Assembly: GCA_002256005.1 (NCBI GenBank)
Contig: NKIQ01000001.1
Span: 1 to 64,000 of the forward strand
Direction of reading: 5' to 3'
Length of the DNA: 64,000 nucleotides
Source: Alphaproteobacteria bacterium PA4
GTDB lineage: Bacteria > Pseudomonadota > Alphaproteobacteria > Sphingomonadales > Sphingomonadaceae
Below are positions 48,950-58,681 of this stretch, piece after piece. Every line of letters begins with the position of its first letter. Positions within the stretch are counted from its first letter, which is position 1. The notes under the pieces are model-generated. The model made no database searches and was not told the DNA's origin. It worked only from the letters and a program-made list of their open reading frames with translations. The position numbers were made by a program, and so were the translations under genes.

Positions 48950-50485
48950 TCAGCTGCCCGGCTGGATATAGGGCACGCGGGCAAACAGTTCGCGTTCCCA
49001 GCCGCGCGGGTTGTCCATGACGCGGGAGACACTGTCGAAGATCATCGTGGCGCGGCGGTCGCTGCGATATTGCGGCCAGGGCAGGGTGCCGGTGCGGGCA
49101 AAGCCGAGCAGCGCCGCCTGCATCGCCCGGCTGGTGGCCTGGGCGCCAGGCGACGTGCCGCTGGGTGAACCGGCGGCGGCCAGGGTGCCGAACATCAGCG
49201 GGATGTCCATCGTATGCATGGCGCCCGCTTCAGGCCGCGCCGGATCGGCGAAATCGAGTTGATAGACCCAGGTCGGTGCGGCGACGGCGGCACGCATTTC
49301 GGCCTCGATGATCTGGCCGCGCCAGCTGCGCCCGGCCGTGACGGCGCGCCACAGCAGCGCGCGCGGTGTTATGTCCGGCTCACGGGCGCGATATGCGGCG
49401 ATCACCCATTCGGGCAATATGTCGACGCGCAGCTCGGGCGCCAGCCGCGCTGCCAGATTGTCCCAGTCCAGCCCCGCCAGCTTCGCCGAATCGGGCGGCA
49501 GGAACGCCCGTGCCTCGTCGCGGGTGTTGCCAAGCAGCATCGGAATCGCGCGGGCCTGGGGGGCGGCATCCGGCCAATAGGGGTGGCGCAACAAGTGGCG
49601 CATATCGAGCACCGGGCCGAAATAGACGCCGCCGCCGAGCACCGGATCGGTGGCCGCCAACCCCTCCAGGACCTTTGCAACCGGCATGGTCAGCAGGGGC
49701 GCCAGATTGTCCGGCCTGACCCCGACCCGATCGAGGAAGGCCCGTGCCCGTGCCGTCGCATTGAGCGGGCCGGAGGCGGTGACCTGTTGCCCGCTCATCG
49801 TCACGGCGCGGTGGAACAGGTCGGCCGCGGCCGGCATCGCCATCAGCGTCGCGATCTTGGCACCGCCGCCCGACTGGCCGAAAATCGTGACATTGCCGGG
49901 ATCGCCGCCAAAGGCCGCGATATGGTCGCGCAGCCAGCGCAGCGCGAGGACGAGATCGAGCTGCCCGGCATTGCCGCTGTCGGCGAAGCGTGGGTCGAAG
50001 CGGGCGAGATAGAGATAGCCAAGCGCATTGAGCCGGTGGTTGATGGTGACGACAACGACGTCGCCGGCCGCCGCCAGTGCCGCGCCATCATTCTGCGGGT
50101 CGGTGACGCTGCCATTGGCATAGGCGCCGCCATGGACATAGACGAGCACCGGTCGCCGTTGCGCATCCGGTGCCGGCGTCCAGATGTTCAGGAACAGACA
50201 GTCTTCCGATTGCGGGCCATAGCGGGTGCCGGCCTGGGGCGCGACCGGGCCGAAGCCGGTGGCGGCGATGCGCTGGCCGGGTTTGATTTCGGCGCGCGGC
50301 GCGGCGAAGCGATCGGCGCGGCCATAGCGGATGCCGCGAAACACGCTGAGGCCCTTTTCGCGGGTGCCGGCAAAGGTTCCGGCCGGGGTGGCGACAGCCG
50401 GATCGCCGGCATGCGCCGGGCTGGCCAGCAGCAGCGCGGCCGCGCCGATCACCCTTCGTCGGGAAACCCCGTCAGCGCCGGACAT
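48950..50485 (-). CDS. type B carboxylesterase
   Basis: 511 aa with a Tat-like signal (SRRRVIGAAALLLASPAHA). The oxyanion loop VYVHGGAYANGS, the nucleophile elbow IFGQSGGGAK (about residue 201) and TSHE-like later regions mark the carboxylesterase/para-nitrobenzyl-esterase class. Probably periplasmic, de-esterifying pectin fragments or feruloyl/acetyl groups. The ATG at 50485 overlaps kdgK by 14 nt, so it is the last gene of the uxaC-kduI-kduD-kdgK operon. Confidence 0.85.
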   Translation of the reverse strand: MSGADGVSRRRVIGAAALLLASPAHAGDPAVATPAGTFAGTREKGLSVFRGIRYGRADRFAAPRAEIKPGQRIAATGFGPVAPQAGTRYGPQSEDCLFLNIWTPAPDAQRRPVLVYVHGGAYANGSVTDPQNDGAALAAAGDVVVVTINHRLNALGYLYLARFDPRFADSGNAGQLDLVLALRWLRDHIAAFGGDPGNVTIFGQSGGGAKIATLMAMPAAADLFHRAVTMSGQQVTASGPLNATARARAFLDRVGVRPDNLAPLLTMPVAKVLEGLAATDPVLGGGVYFGPVLDMRHLLRHPYWPDAAPQARAIPMLLGNTRDEARAFLPPDSAKLAGLDWDNLAARLAPELRVDILPEWVIAAYRAREPDITPRALLWRAVTAGRSWRGQIIEAEMRAAVAAPTWVYQLDFADPARPEAGAMHTMDIPLMFGTLAAAGSPSGTSPGAQATSRAMQAALLGFARTGTLPWPQYRSDRRATMIFDSVSRVMDNPRGWERELFARVPYIQPGS

Positions 50486-51485
50486 CGAGGCCGCCGCCAA
50501 GGAACGCCGCCAGATCGGCCGGGCCGAACAGGCTGGCATCGCCGGGCAGCGAATGCTTGAGCGCGGCCAGCGCCAGACCGATGCGCGCGGCATGATGGAT
50601 GTCGCCAGTCGTCAGCCCGTGCAGCACCCCGGCGGCAAAGGCATCGCCGGCCCCGATGCGATCGACGATGCCGGTGACGGCAATCGCGTCGGTCTGCGCC
50701 GCATCGCTGCGGGTGTCGATGCGCGCCGCGATGCGGTGATCATCGGCGGCAACCACCTGCCGGGCCGTGGAGGCGATCAGCTGCAGCCGCGGAAATGCTG
50801 CGAACGCCGCCTCGGCTGCGGCGCGCCGCCGGTCGGCGCCATCGCCCGAAAACTCCTTGCCCAGCAGCAGCGCGACATCCTGATGATTGCCGAACAGCAT
50901 GTCGGCATGGCTGACGAGCGCGGTCAGGATGCGACGCGGATCGCTGTCCCATGCCTCCCACAACCGGGCGCGATAATTGCCGTCGAAGGACACGGGTACG
51001 CCGGCGGCGGTGGCGGCTTCGGCCGCGGCCAGCGCCATGCGTGCCGGTTCCGGCCCCAGCGCGGGGGTGATGCCGGACAGATGCAGGCGTGATGCCCCGT
51101 CGAGCAGCGTCGGCCAGTCGAAATCGGCCGTGCTGGCCGTGGCAAAACTGCTGTGCTCGCGATCATAAACGATCTCGCTGGCGCGCAGGCCCGCGCCGGG
51201 GCTGAGGAAATACAGGCCCATGCGCCCCGGCCGGGAGGAGACGCCGCTGGTATCGACGCCCTGCGCCCGGACGGCAGCGCGCGCGCCACGCCCCAGTGCC
51301 GTATCGGGCACCGCGCTGACCATCGCCGTGGCATGGCCGAGATTGGCCAGCCCGATGGCGACATTGGCCTCGGCGCCGCCGACATGCACATCGAGCGATG
51401 GCGTCTGCAGCAGCAGAGCATGACCCGGCGCCGACAGGCGGATCAACAGTTCGCCGAAACAGACGATGCGGCCCGGAGTGGTCAT
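50472..51485 (-). CDS. kdgK: 2-keto-3-deoxygluconate kinase, PfkB family
   Basis: 337 aa ribokinase-like kinase. FGELLIRLSAPG starts the fold, VGGAEANVAIGLANLG is the sugar-binding region, and IVDRIGAGDAFAAGVLHGL is the ATP site with catalytic Asp. It phosphorylates KDG to KDPG, the last shared step of uronate breakdown before aldol cleavage. The ATG overlaps the kduD stop (ATGA). KDG specificity is inferred from the operon. Confidence 0.9.
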   Translation of the reverse strand: MTTPGRIVCFGELLIRLSAPGHALLLQTPSLDVHVGGAEANVAIGLANLGHATAMVSAVPDTALGRGARAAVRAQGVDTSGVSSRPGRMGLYFLSPGAGLRASEIVYDREHSSFATASTADFDWPTLLDGASRLHLSGITPALGPEPARMALAAAEAATAAGVPVSFDGNYRARLWEAWDSDPRRILTALVSHADMLFGNHQDVALLLGKEFSGDGADRRRAAAEAAFAAFPRLQLIASTARQVVAADDHRIAARIDTRSDAAQTDAIAVTGIVDRIGAGDAFAAGVLHGLTTGDIHHAARIGLALAALKHSLPGDASLFGPADLAAFLGGGLDVRR

Positions 51486-52234
51486 CGCGCCAGCCAGCCG
51501 CCGTCGACGGCGAGGATATGGCCATCGACATAGTCCGATGCCGATGAGGCGAGGAACACCGCCGCACCGCCCAGGTCGCTGGCCTGGCCCCAGCGGCCGG
51601 CCGGGATGCGCGCCTCGATTGCCGCATTGCGCGCGGTATCGGCGCGCAGCGCATCGGTGTTGGCGGTGGCGATATAGCCGGGCGCGATGGCATTCACATT
51701 GACGCCCTTGGCCGCCCATTCATTGGCGAGCAGTTTCGTCAGCCCGCCGACGCCTGATTTCGAGGCGGTATAGCTTGGCACGCGGATGCCACCCTGAAAG
51801 GTCAGCATCGAGGCGATGTTGATGATCTTGCCGTGCCCTTGTGCGATCATCACCCGCCCGGCGGCCTGGGCCAGGAAGAACACCGATTTCAGATTGGTGT
51901 CGATGACGGCATCCCAATCGGCCTCGCTGAAATCGACACTGTCGGCGCGGCGGATGATGCCGGCATTGTTGACAAGAATGTCGAGTCCCCCCAGCCCGTC
52001 CCGGGTTTCGGCGATGATGCGATCAACCGGTGAGATCGTCGACAGGTCGGCGGCAACGAGCAAGGCGCGCCGCCCCAAAGCCGTGATCTGGGCCGCAGTC
52101 TCCTCTGCCGGCGTACGGCCGACGAGGGCGACATCGGCGCCGGCGCCGGCCAGCGCCACGGCAATGGCCTGGCCGATGCCGGTGTTGGCGCCGGTGACGA
52201 TGGCCACCCGGCCGGAAAGATCGAACAGGCTCAT
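51482..52234 (-). CDS. kduD: 2-deoxy-D-gluconate 3-dehydrogenase / DKI reductase
   Basis: 250 aa classical short-chain dehydrogenase. [20 protein letters not shown] binds NAD(P), NNAGI is next, and Ser/Tyr/Lys are in INIASMLTF...[10 protein letters not shown]. The start [14 protein letters not shown] and end [16 protein letters not shown] are typical KduD. It reduces 2,5-diketo-3-deoxygluconate to KDG. It overlaps kduI at its 5' end by 4 nt and kdgK at its 3' end. Confidence 0.93.
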   Translation of the reverse strand: MSLFDLSGRVAIVTGANTGIGQAIAVALAGAGADVALVGRTPAEETAAQITALGRRALLVAADLSTISPVDRIIAETRDGLGGLDILVNNAGIIRRADSVDFSEADWDAVIDTNLKSVFFLAQAAGRVMIAQGHGKIINIASMLTFQGGIRVPSYTASKSGVGGLTKLLANEWAAKGVNVNAIAPGYIATANTDALRADTARNAAIEARIPAGRWGQASDLGGAAVFLASSASDYVDGHILAVDGGWLAR

Positions 52235-53064
52235 TTCAGCTGACAGATATCGAGAACGTTCATGTCGGTATAGTCGAGGTTTTCGCCGCCCATCGCCCAG
52301 ATGAAGGCATAGGCGCGGGTGCCCGAGCCCATGTGCACCGACCAGGGTGGCGAAATCACCGCCTCCTCATTGGCGATGACGATATGGCGCATGGCATCGG
52401 GCTCCCCCATGTAATGGAAGACCCGGTCATCGGCGCCGAGATCGAAGTAGAAATAGATCTCGCTGCGCCGGTCATGCAGGTGCGGCGGCATGGTGTTCCA
52501 GACACTGCCGGGCTTGAGGATGGTGAGGCCGAGCAGCAGCTGCGCCGAATCGCAGATGCCGGGGATGACCATCTGATAGATGGTGCGTTCGTTGGAGCCG
52601 TCGAGGCCGCCGCGCTCCAGCGGATTGGCTGCGGCGATGGCGATCTGCTTCACCGTCTTGGCGACATGCGCCGGGGTGGAGGCGAGATAGAAGCGCGCAC
52701 CTTCGCCTTCGAACAGCACTTCGGTCGTGCCCATCGGGATGTAGAGACAGTCGCGCGGCGCCATGGCGAAGCGCTGGCCATCGACACTGATCGTGCCGGG
52801 GCCGCCGACATTGACCGCCGCCAGCTCGCGACGTTCGAGGAACGGCTTGCCGGCAGCGGAGGCCGGCACCGTCTGCATCGGCAGGGCCAGCGGCACGGCG
52901 CCCGGTGTGGCGCCGCCGATGACGAAGCGCTCGTTGTGGGAATAGTTCAGCACCACCTCGCCGCTGCGGAACAGGCCGGTGACCAGATAGCGGTCGCGCA
53001 GGGCTTCGTTGCTGACTCCATCCATCATGTCCGGGTGGGTGGCGTGATAGGTTTTTTCAAACAT
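52231..53064 (-). CDS. kduI: 5-keto-4-deoxyuronate isomerase
   Basis: 277 aa cupin-type zinc enzyme converting 5-keto-4-deoxyuronate (from unsaturated galacturonate) to 2,5-diketo-3-deoxygluconate. [20 protein letters not shown] at the start and [20 protein letters not shown] (metal histidines and Glu) are the family signatures. I use the ATG at 53064 with GAAGGACC in front; a longer frame overlaps uxaC and is not coding. It overlaps the uxaC stop by 8 nt. Confidence 0.95.
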   Translation of the reverse strand: MFEKTYHATHPDMMDGVSNEALRDRYLVTGLFRSGEVVLNYSHNERFVIGGATPGAVPLALPMQTVPASAAGKPFLERRELAAVNVGGPGTISVDGQRFAMAPRDCLYIPMGTTEVLFEGEGARFYLASTPAHVAKTVKQIAIAAANPLERGGLDGSNERTIYQMVIPGICDSAQLLLGLTILKPGSVWNTMPPHLHDRRSEIYFYFDLGADDRVFHYMGEPDAMRHIVIANEEAVISPPWSVHMGSGTRAYAFIWAMGGENLDYTDMNVLDICQLK

Positions 53065-54499
53065 GGGTTGGTCCTTCGGGCAAAGAGTCGAGCCGATACG
53101 CCCGGCGCGGCAGGCGCCAGGCGAGATCGACGGCAAGTTCGGCGGCTTCGTCCTCGTCGAGGCGATGCTCGGCGACAAGCCGGGCAAGGAAGGCGCAATC
53201 GCTGCGCCGCGCCACATCGTGCCGCGCCGGAATCGACAGAAAAGCGCGGGTGTCGTCGTTGAAGCCGGCGGTGTTGTAGAAGCCCGCTGTCTCGCTGGTC
53301 ATTTCGCGGAAGCGGCGCATCCCCTCCGGACTGTCGTGGAACCACCAGGCCGGGCCGAGGGTGAGGCAGGGATAATGGCCGGCGAGCGGCGCCAGTTCGC
53401 GGGCATAGGTCGCCTCGTCGAGCGTGAAGAGAATGAGCGACAGGCGCCGCTCATTGCCGAAGCGGCCGAGCAGCGGGCGCAGCGCCTCGACATAGTCGGT
53501 GGGGCCGGGAATGTCGGCGCCCTTGTCGCGGCCATGGCTCCGGTGCAGCCGGGCATTGTGGTTGCGGCGGCTGCCGGGATGCAGCTGCATGACCATGCCG
53601 TCATCGAGGCTCATCGCCGCCATTTCGGTGAGCATCTGGGCCCGAAACAGCTCGGCCTCGGCGGCTGTGACCTTGCCGGCGACGACCCTGGCGAACAGCG
53701 CTTCGGCGTCGCTGCGCGACAGGTCGGCGGTCGCGGCGCTGGGGTGGCCATGGTCGGTCGCCGTCGCCCCGGCGGCGCGGAAATCGGCCCGGCGGCGGCG
53801 GTGCGCGGCGAGATAGCCGGACCAGCTGTACACATCCTCGCCGGTCAGTTCGCCGAACAGTTTGAGGGCGCTGCCGAACTCCTCATGCTCGGGATCGACG
53901 ACGGCATCGGGGCGATAGGTGGTGACCACCCGCCCGGGCCAATCCGAGGCGCGGATGGCGGCATGATGATCGAGGCGTTCATGCGCGCCTTCGGTTGTCG
54001 CCAGCAGCGCGATGTTGAAGCGATCGAACAGCGCGCGCGGTCGGAAGTCTGGCGTCGCCAGCGCGTCGCCGATGGCATCATAGATCGCATCGGCCGAAGC
54101 GGGGCCGAGCGTCTCGGCAATACCGAACACGACCGACAGGACGTGATCGAGCCACAACCGGGACGGGGTGCCGCGGAACAGATGCTGATGCGCGGCAAAG
54201 CTGCGCCAGGCCGCGCGCGGATCGAAGTCCGGCGCCTCGCCATGCGCCGGCACACCCAGCGACTCCAGTGTCACACCCTGGCTGTAGAGCATGCGGTAGA
54301 GGTAGTGATCCGGGGTGAGCAGCAGCTCGGTCGCATTGGCCCAGGCTGTGTTATCGGCAAACCAGGCCGGATCGGTGTGACCATGCGGGCTGATGATCGG
54401 CAGGCGTTCGACCAACGCAAAGAGCCGCCGGGCGATGACCCGCGTGCCGGAATCAGCCGGAAACAGCCGGTCGGGATCGAGAGAAAGGGGACGGCTCAT
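53057..54499 (-). CDS. uxaC: uronate isomerase
   Basis: 480 aa amidohydrolase-fold isomerase that turns D-glucuronate to fructuronate and D-galacturonate to tagaturonate. [18 protein letters not shown] near the N-terminus and, later, [14 protein letters not shown] and [23 protein letters not shown] are family landmarks. The start is ATG 54499. It leads the operon with kduI, kduD, kdgK and the esterase, behind an operator site. Confidence 0.95.
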   Translation of the reverse strand: MSRPLSLDPDRLFPADSGTRVIARRLFALVERLPIISPHGHTDPAWFADNTAWANATELLLTPDHYLYRMLYSQGVTLESLGVPAHGEAPDFDPRAAWRSFAAHQHLFRGTPSRLWLDHVLSVVFGIAETLGPASADAIYDAIGDALATPDFRPRALFDRFNIALLATTEGAHERLDHHAAIRASDWPGRVVTTYRPDAVVDPEHEEFGSALKLFGELTGEDVYSWSGYLAAHRRRRADFRAAGATATDHGHPSAATADLSRSDAEALFARVVAGKVTAAEAELFRAQMLTEMAAMSLDDGMVMQLHPGSRRNHNARLHRSHGRDKGADIPGPTDYVEALRPLLGRFGNERRLSLILFTLDEATYARELAPLAGHYPCLTLGPAWWFHDSPEGMRRFREMTSETAGFYNTAGFNDDTRAFLSIPARHDVARRSDCAFLARLVAEHRLDEDEAAELAVDLAWRLPRRAYRLDSLPEGPTHV

Positions 54500-54507
54500 G
54501 GCGGCCG

Positions 54508-54522
54508 TGGTAACCGGTGTCA
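54508..54522. promoter_or_regulatory. shared uronate operator, uxaC operon promoter
   Basis: TGGTAACCGGTGTCA, the complement of TGACACCGGTTACCA. It lies 9 nt ahead of the uxaC start, in the gap after the LacI-type regulator gene, so it can control the uxaC operon separately. Confidence 0.75.
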
Positions 54523-54564
54523 GCGCGCAAGACAATTGCCTTTTCACATAGGTCAGGACCGGCG

Positions 54565-55608
54565 TCAGCGGGGTGGCGCCACCGATGCCCGTTCGATCAG
54601 TTGCGACAGGAACAGGGTCGCGTCGGGCGCATTGGTCTGGGCGTCGACCGTGCCGGCGAGCAATTTGCGCGCCGCTGCCTTGGCCATTTCGATGATCGGC
54701 CAGCGCACCGTGGTCAGCGGCGGCCAGATGTGCGCGGCGATGGCGGTATCGTCAAAGCCGATGATGGAGAGATCGGCTGGCACATCGAGCCCGGCGGCGC
54801 GTGCGGCATGCAGGGCACCCGCCGCCATTTCGTCATTGCTGGCAAAGATCGCCGTGGGGCGCGGCGCGGCGGCCAGCAGCTGGCGACCGGCGGCGAGGCC
54901 CGATTCGAACCGGTAGTTGCCGCGCGTGACCAGTGCCGGGTCGAGCGCCAGCCCGGCAGCCGCCAGCGCCTCGCCAAAACCGTCCCGGCGTTCCCGTGCC
55001 GAACGAAAACCCTCCGGCCCTTCGATCAGGCCGATGCGGCGATGGCCGGCGGCAATCAGATGCGCGACGGCGGTACGCACCGCCTCGCGATCGTTCGACG
55101 CCACCATGCGCTCGTCGACATCGAGCAGCGCCGATCCCATGCGGACGTAACGGCAGCCGAGCGAATCGCACAGCCGCGCCAGATCGTCATTTTCCGAAAT
55201 CGGCGGCAGCAGCACGATGCCGTGCAGGCGCTGGCGTTCCAGAAAGGCCCGCACGTCATCGACCATCGACAGCGAGCCGCGATCGACCGGCCGCACGATC
55301 AGTTCATATTCGGTGCCCTTCAGCACGCTGAGCAGGCCCTGCTGCACGCCCAAAACGGTCTGGGCGTTGGGGTTGTCGTGCACCAATCCGATCAGGAAAT
55401 TGCGGCGCAGCGCCAGCGCACGCGCCTGCGGATTGGGCACATATCCGGTTTCGCGGATGATATCGTCGACCCGCTTGCGCGTTTCGGCATTAAGCAGCGG
55501 CGACCGGTTGATGACGCGACTCACCGTCTTCTTCGACACGCCCGACAGTCGGGCAATATCGTTGATGGTCGGCTTGCCCTGGCCGGGTGAATCGCTGTCG
55601 CTGTCCAC
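54565..55608 (-). CDS. LacI-family regulator of the uronate locus
   Basis: 347 aa. The helix-turn-helix TINDIARLSGVSKKTVSRVINRSP with the hinge EYELIVRPVDRG-type linker region is at about residues 14-60, followed by a periplasmic-binding-protein-like effector domain ending in SIIGFDDTAIAAHIWPPLTTVRWP. The start is GTG 55608 with AAAGGGG in front. It lies among the catabolic genes, divergent from uxaA, with operator copies on both sides. It most likely binds the TGACACCGGTTACCA sites and senses a uronate or KDG metabolite. Confidence 0.85.
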   Translation of the reverse strand: MDSDSDSPGQGKPTINDIARLSGVSKKTVSRVINRSPLLNAETRKRVDDIIRETGYVPNPQARALALRRNFLIGLVHDNPNAQTVLGVQQGLLSVLKGTEYELIVRPVDRGSLSMVDDVRAFLERQRLHGIVLLPPISENDDLARLCDSLGCRYVRMGSALLDVDERMVASNDREAVRTAVAHLIAAGHRRIGLIEGPEGFRSARERRDGFGEALAAAGLALDPALVTRGNYRFESGLAAGRQLLAAAPRPTAIFASNDEMAAGALHAARAAGLDVPADLSIIGFDDTAIAAHIWPPLTTVRWPIIEMAKAAARKLLAGTVDAQTNAPDATLFLSQLIERASVAPPR

Positions 55609-55668
55609 GTCTGTCCCCTTTGCAGGGCTCCTCTACCGCGCCCCGCCACGAACCGCCACCATGGACAA

Positions 55669-55683
55669 TGACACCGGTAACCA
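55669..55683. promoter_or_regulatory. shared uronate operator, lacI-uxaA gap
   Basis: TGACACCGGTAACCA, with one base different from the 47356 copy, in the 89-nt gap between the divergent regulator gene and uxaA. It can control both and suggests autoregulation. Confidence 0.75.
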
Positions 55684-55697
55684 TTAGCGCATGCGGC

Positions 55698-57176
55698 ATG
55701 GTCGATTCGCATCTTCCTGCTGTCCTGCAGGTCACGCCCCGTGATGGCGTGGCGGTGGCACTGCGCGATCTGAACATGGGGGAATCCTGTGCCGGCGTGA
55801 TCGTCAACAGCCCGGTGCCGCGCGGCCACAAGCTCGCGCTGCGGCCGCATGGCGTTGGTGAGCCCGTAACGAAGTACGGCTTCTGCATCGGTCGGGCGAC
55901 AACGCCCATCGCGCCCGGCGATCATGTCCACAGCCATAATCTGGCAACGGCGCTGGCTGGTGAGCTGGTTTATGCCTATCGACAATCGACGCCGCGCCCG
56001 ACGGCATCGCCCTCCGCGCGGCGCTTTCAGGGCTTTGTGCGCGGCGACGGCCGGGTCGGTACCCGCAATGAAATCTGGGTGCTGCCGACGGTCGGCTGCG
56101 TCGCCCGCACAGCGCAGAAGATCGCGGCGGCCGCCGACGCGGCCGGCAGCATTTCCGGTGTCCATGCCTTTGGCCATCCGCACGGTTGTTCGCAGCTGGG
56201 CGACGATCTGTCGGGTACCAGGGCCATTCTGGCGGCGCTGGCCGATCACCCCAATGCCGGTGGTGTGCTGATTGTCGGCCTTGGCTGCGAATCGAACCAG
56301 ATCGACGCACTGCTGGCGCAGATTCCCGCTGCGCGGCGCGAGCGTATCCGCACGCTCCGGGCTCAAGGCGACGGTGACGAGATCGCCAGGGGGGTGGCGT
56401 TGGTTGCCGAGCTGGTGGCGCTTGCCGGCGCTGACCAGGCGGAGCTTGTGCCACTCGATCGGCTTGTGGTCGGCCTCAAATGCGGCGGGTCCGATGCCTT
56501 TTCGGGGCTGACCGCCAACCCGCTGGTCGGTCGTATCGCCGATGCCGTCACCGATGCCGGCGGCAGCGCGATCCTGACCGAAATTCCGGAAGTCTTCGGC
56601 GCCGAAACGCAGTTGCTGGCGCGCGCCGCCGATCACGCGGTCTTTGATGCGACCGTGGCGCTGGTCAATGATTTCAAACGCTATTTCCTCGATCATGGCG
56701 AGCCGGTGTCGGAAAATCCCTCGCCCGGCAATATCGCTGGCGGCATCACCACGCTGGAAGAAAAATCGCTCGGCGCCGTGCAAAAGGGTGGCCATGCGAC
56801 AGTCGTCGACGTCATCGACTATGGCCAAACGCTGCGACGGCAGGGGCTGACCCTGTTGTCGGCGCCCGGCAATGATGCGGTGTCGTCGACCGCGCTTGCG
56901 GCGGCGGGGGCAACCATCATCCTGTTCACCACGGGCCGGGGTACGCCGCTCGGCTTTCCGGTGCCGACGCTGAAGATCGCCTCGAACAGTGCACTGGCCG
57001 CGGCCAAGCCGGGCTGGATCGACTTCGATGCCGGACGGGTGCTGGGCGAGGGGGTGGATGTTGCTGCCGAAGCGCTGCTGGCGACGGTTATGGCCATCGC
57101 ATCCGGCCAGCCAACCGCCGCAGAGCGCAACGACGAGCGCGAGATCGCCATCTGGAAACGCGGCGTGACGCTGTGA
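55698..57176 (+). CDS. uxaA: altronate dehydratase, fused UxaA type
   Basis: 492 aa. The small SAF domain is at the start (PVPRGHKLAL; CIGRATTPIAPGDHVHSHNL), followed by the large UxaA domain with iron-binding motifs FGHPHGCSQLGDD, IVGLGCESNQ and VGLKCGGSDAFSG. It dehydrates D-altronate to KDG. The ATG at 55698 has no clear ribosome site and lies 14 nt after an operator. It is followed 10 nt later by the UxuB-type gene on the same strand. Confidence 0.92.
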   Translation: MVDSHLPAVLQVTPRDGVAVALRDLNMGESCAGVIVNSPVPRGHKLALRPHGVGEPVTKYGFCIGRATTPIAPGDHVHSHNLATALAGELVYAYRQSTPRPTASPSARRFQGFVRGDGRVGTRNEIWVLPTVGCVARTAQKIAAAADAAGSISGVHAFGHPHGCSQLGDDLSGTRAILAALADHPNAGGVLIVGLGCESNQIDALLAQIPAARRERIRTLRAQGDGDEIARGVALVAELVALAGADQAELVPLDRLVVGLKCGGSDAFSGLTANPLVGRIADAVTDAGGSAILTEIPEVFGAETQLLARAADHAVFDATVALVNDFKRYFLDHGEPVSENPSPGNIAGGITTLEEKSLGAVQKGGHATVVDVIDYGQTLRRQGLTLLSAPGNDAVSSTALAAAGATIILFTTGRGTPLGFPVPTLKIASNSALAAAKPGWIDFDAGRVLGEGVDVAAEALLATVMAIASGQPTAAERNDEREIAIWKRGVTL

Positions 57177-57186
57177 GCCGCCTGCA

Positions 57187-58626
57187 ATGAGATTGTCGCG
57201 CGCCGTGCTTGCCGATCTGTCGCCTGGGATCGCCCGACCGGGGCCGATCCCGCGCGCCACCGGCATCGTGCATTTCGGGCCAGGTGCCTTTCATCGCGCC
57301 CATCAGGCGGATTACATCGATCGCCTGCTGGCACAGGATCCGCGCTGGGGCATCGCCGAAGTGTCGTTGCGCAGTGGCGCCGTCACCGCCGATCTCGCGG
57401 CGCAGGACGGTCTCTATACGCTGGCGCTGCGGGATGCGGTGCCCGACTTGCGCATCATCGGCGCGGTCGCCGGCGTCATTGGCCCCGGCGAGAACGCGCG
57501 CCTGGCCAGCTGCCTTGCCAGTCCCGATGTGCGACTGGTGACGACGACGGTCACCGAAAAGGGCTATTGCCTTGGTGGCGATGCGACGCTCGCCTTCGAT
57601 CATCCCGATATCGTCCATGATCTCGCGCATCCCGAGGCGCCGCGCAGCGTCATCGGCTGGCTGGTGCGGGGGCTGGCGCTGCGCCGGGCTGCCGGGCTGC
57701 CGGCCTTTGCCGTGGCACCGTGCGACAATCTTCCGGACAATGGTGGCCGTGTCGGTGCCGCCGTGCAGGCTCTGGCGGCGCGGCAGGATCCACAGCTTGC
57801 CGCATGGATTGCCGGTGAAGCCCGTTTCGTTGGCACCATGGTCGACAGCATTACCCCGGCCAGTGATGCCGAGCTTGGTGTCCGTGTCGCCACAGCCATC
57901 GGCTGTGCCGATCATGTGCCGGTGCAGCGCGAACGCTTCACGCAATGGGTGCTGGCTGACAATTTTCCGGCCGATGGCCCCGATCTGGCCAGCGTCGGCG
58001 CCATCATCACCAGCGATGTCGCCGGTTTCGAACGGGCCAAGCTGCGCCTGCTGAATGGCGCGCATTCGAGCCTGGCCTATCTTGGCCTGTTGCGCGGCGC
58101 CACCAGCGTCGCCGCTGCCATGGCCGATGCACCGTTGTCGCGCTTTGTCGAAACCATGCTGCATGCCGATGTCAGGCCGGGCCTGCCGCCGCTGCCGGGC
58201 CTCGATCTGGCCGATTACATCGACACGGTGCTGATGCGCTTCCGCAATTCGGCCATCGTCCACAACCTCGCACAGATCGCCATCGATGGCTCGCAGAAGC
58301 TGCCCTATCGGTTGCTCGATTCGGTACAGGCGGCGCGCGCTGAAGGCCGGCCGGTCGAACGGCTGCTGCTGCCGGTGGCGGCCTGGCTGCGCTGGCTGTC
58401 CCGGGCCGACACCCCGGCGGCCATTGCCGATCCGCTGGCGGTGCCGTTGTGGCATGCCGCCCGTGCCGCCGATGATCCGGTCGGGCAGTGTCTGGCACTG
58501 TCGGCGGTGTTTCCAGCCACGCTGCGTGGCGATGCGATGGTCCGCGCCGCCCTCGACGCCGGTTGGCGGGCGACCGCCGATGCCGGCCAGCTCGATACGG
58601 CACTTGCATCCTTGTCGCGTTTATGA
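57187..58626 (+). CDS. uxuB: fructuronate reductase-type polyol dehydrogenase
   Basis: 479 aa long-chain mannitol dehydrogenase-family enzyme. GIVHFGPGAFHRAHQADYID at the start is the UxuB/MtlD NAD-binding signature, and KLRLLNGAHSSLAYLGLLRG is the catalytic helix region. UxuB reduces fructuronate to mannonate. Here it sits in an operon with UxaA (altronate), so it may really reduce tagaturonate. No separate UxaB-type reductase or UxuA is seen. It ends at an operator site. Confidence 0.85.
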   Translation: MRLSRAVLADLSPGIARPGPIPRATGIVHFGPGAFHRAHQADYIDRLLAQDPRWGIAEVSLRSGAVTADLAAQDGLYTLALRDAVPDLRIIGAVAGVIGPGENARLASCLASPDVRLVTTTVTEKGYCLGGDATLAFDHPDIVHDLAHPEAPRSVIGWLVRGLALRRAAGLPAFAVAPCDNLPDNGGRVGAAVQALAARQDPQLAAWIAGEARFVGTMVDSITPASDAELGVRVATAIGCADHVPVQRERFTQWVLADNFPADGPDLASVGAIITSDVAGFERAKLRLLNGAHSSLAYLGLLRGATSVAAAMADAPLSRFVETMLHADVRPGLPPLPGLDLADYIDTVLMRFRNSAIVHNLAQIAIDGSQKLPYRLLDSVQAARAEGRPVERLLLPVAAWLRWLSRADTPAAIADPLAVPLWHAARAADDPVGQCLALSAVFPATLRGDAMVRAALDAGWRATADAGQLDTALASLSRL

Positions 58627-58638
58627 CACCGGTTTCCT
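58624..58638. promoter_or_regulatory. shared uronate operator, hydratase promoter
   Basis: TGACACCGGTTTCCT, two or three bases off the consensus. It begins in the TGA stop of the uxuB gene and is about 45 nt upstream of the hydratase-like gene. Confidence 0.6.
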
Positions 58639-58681
58639 AACAGACAGAACAATCAGGCGGAGACACGCCGGCGTGAGCGGA

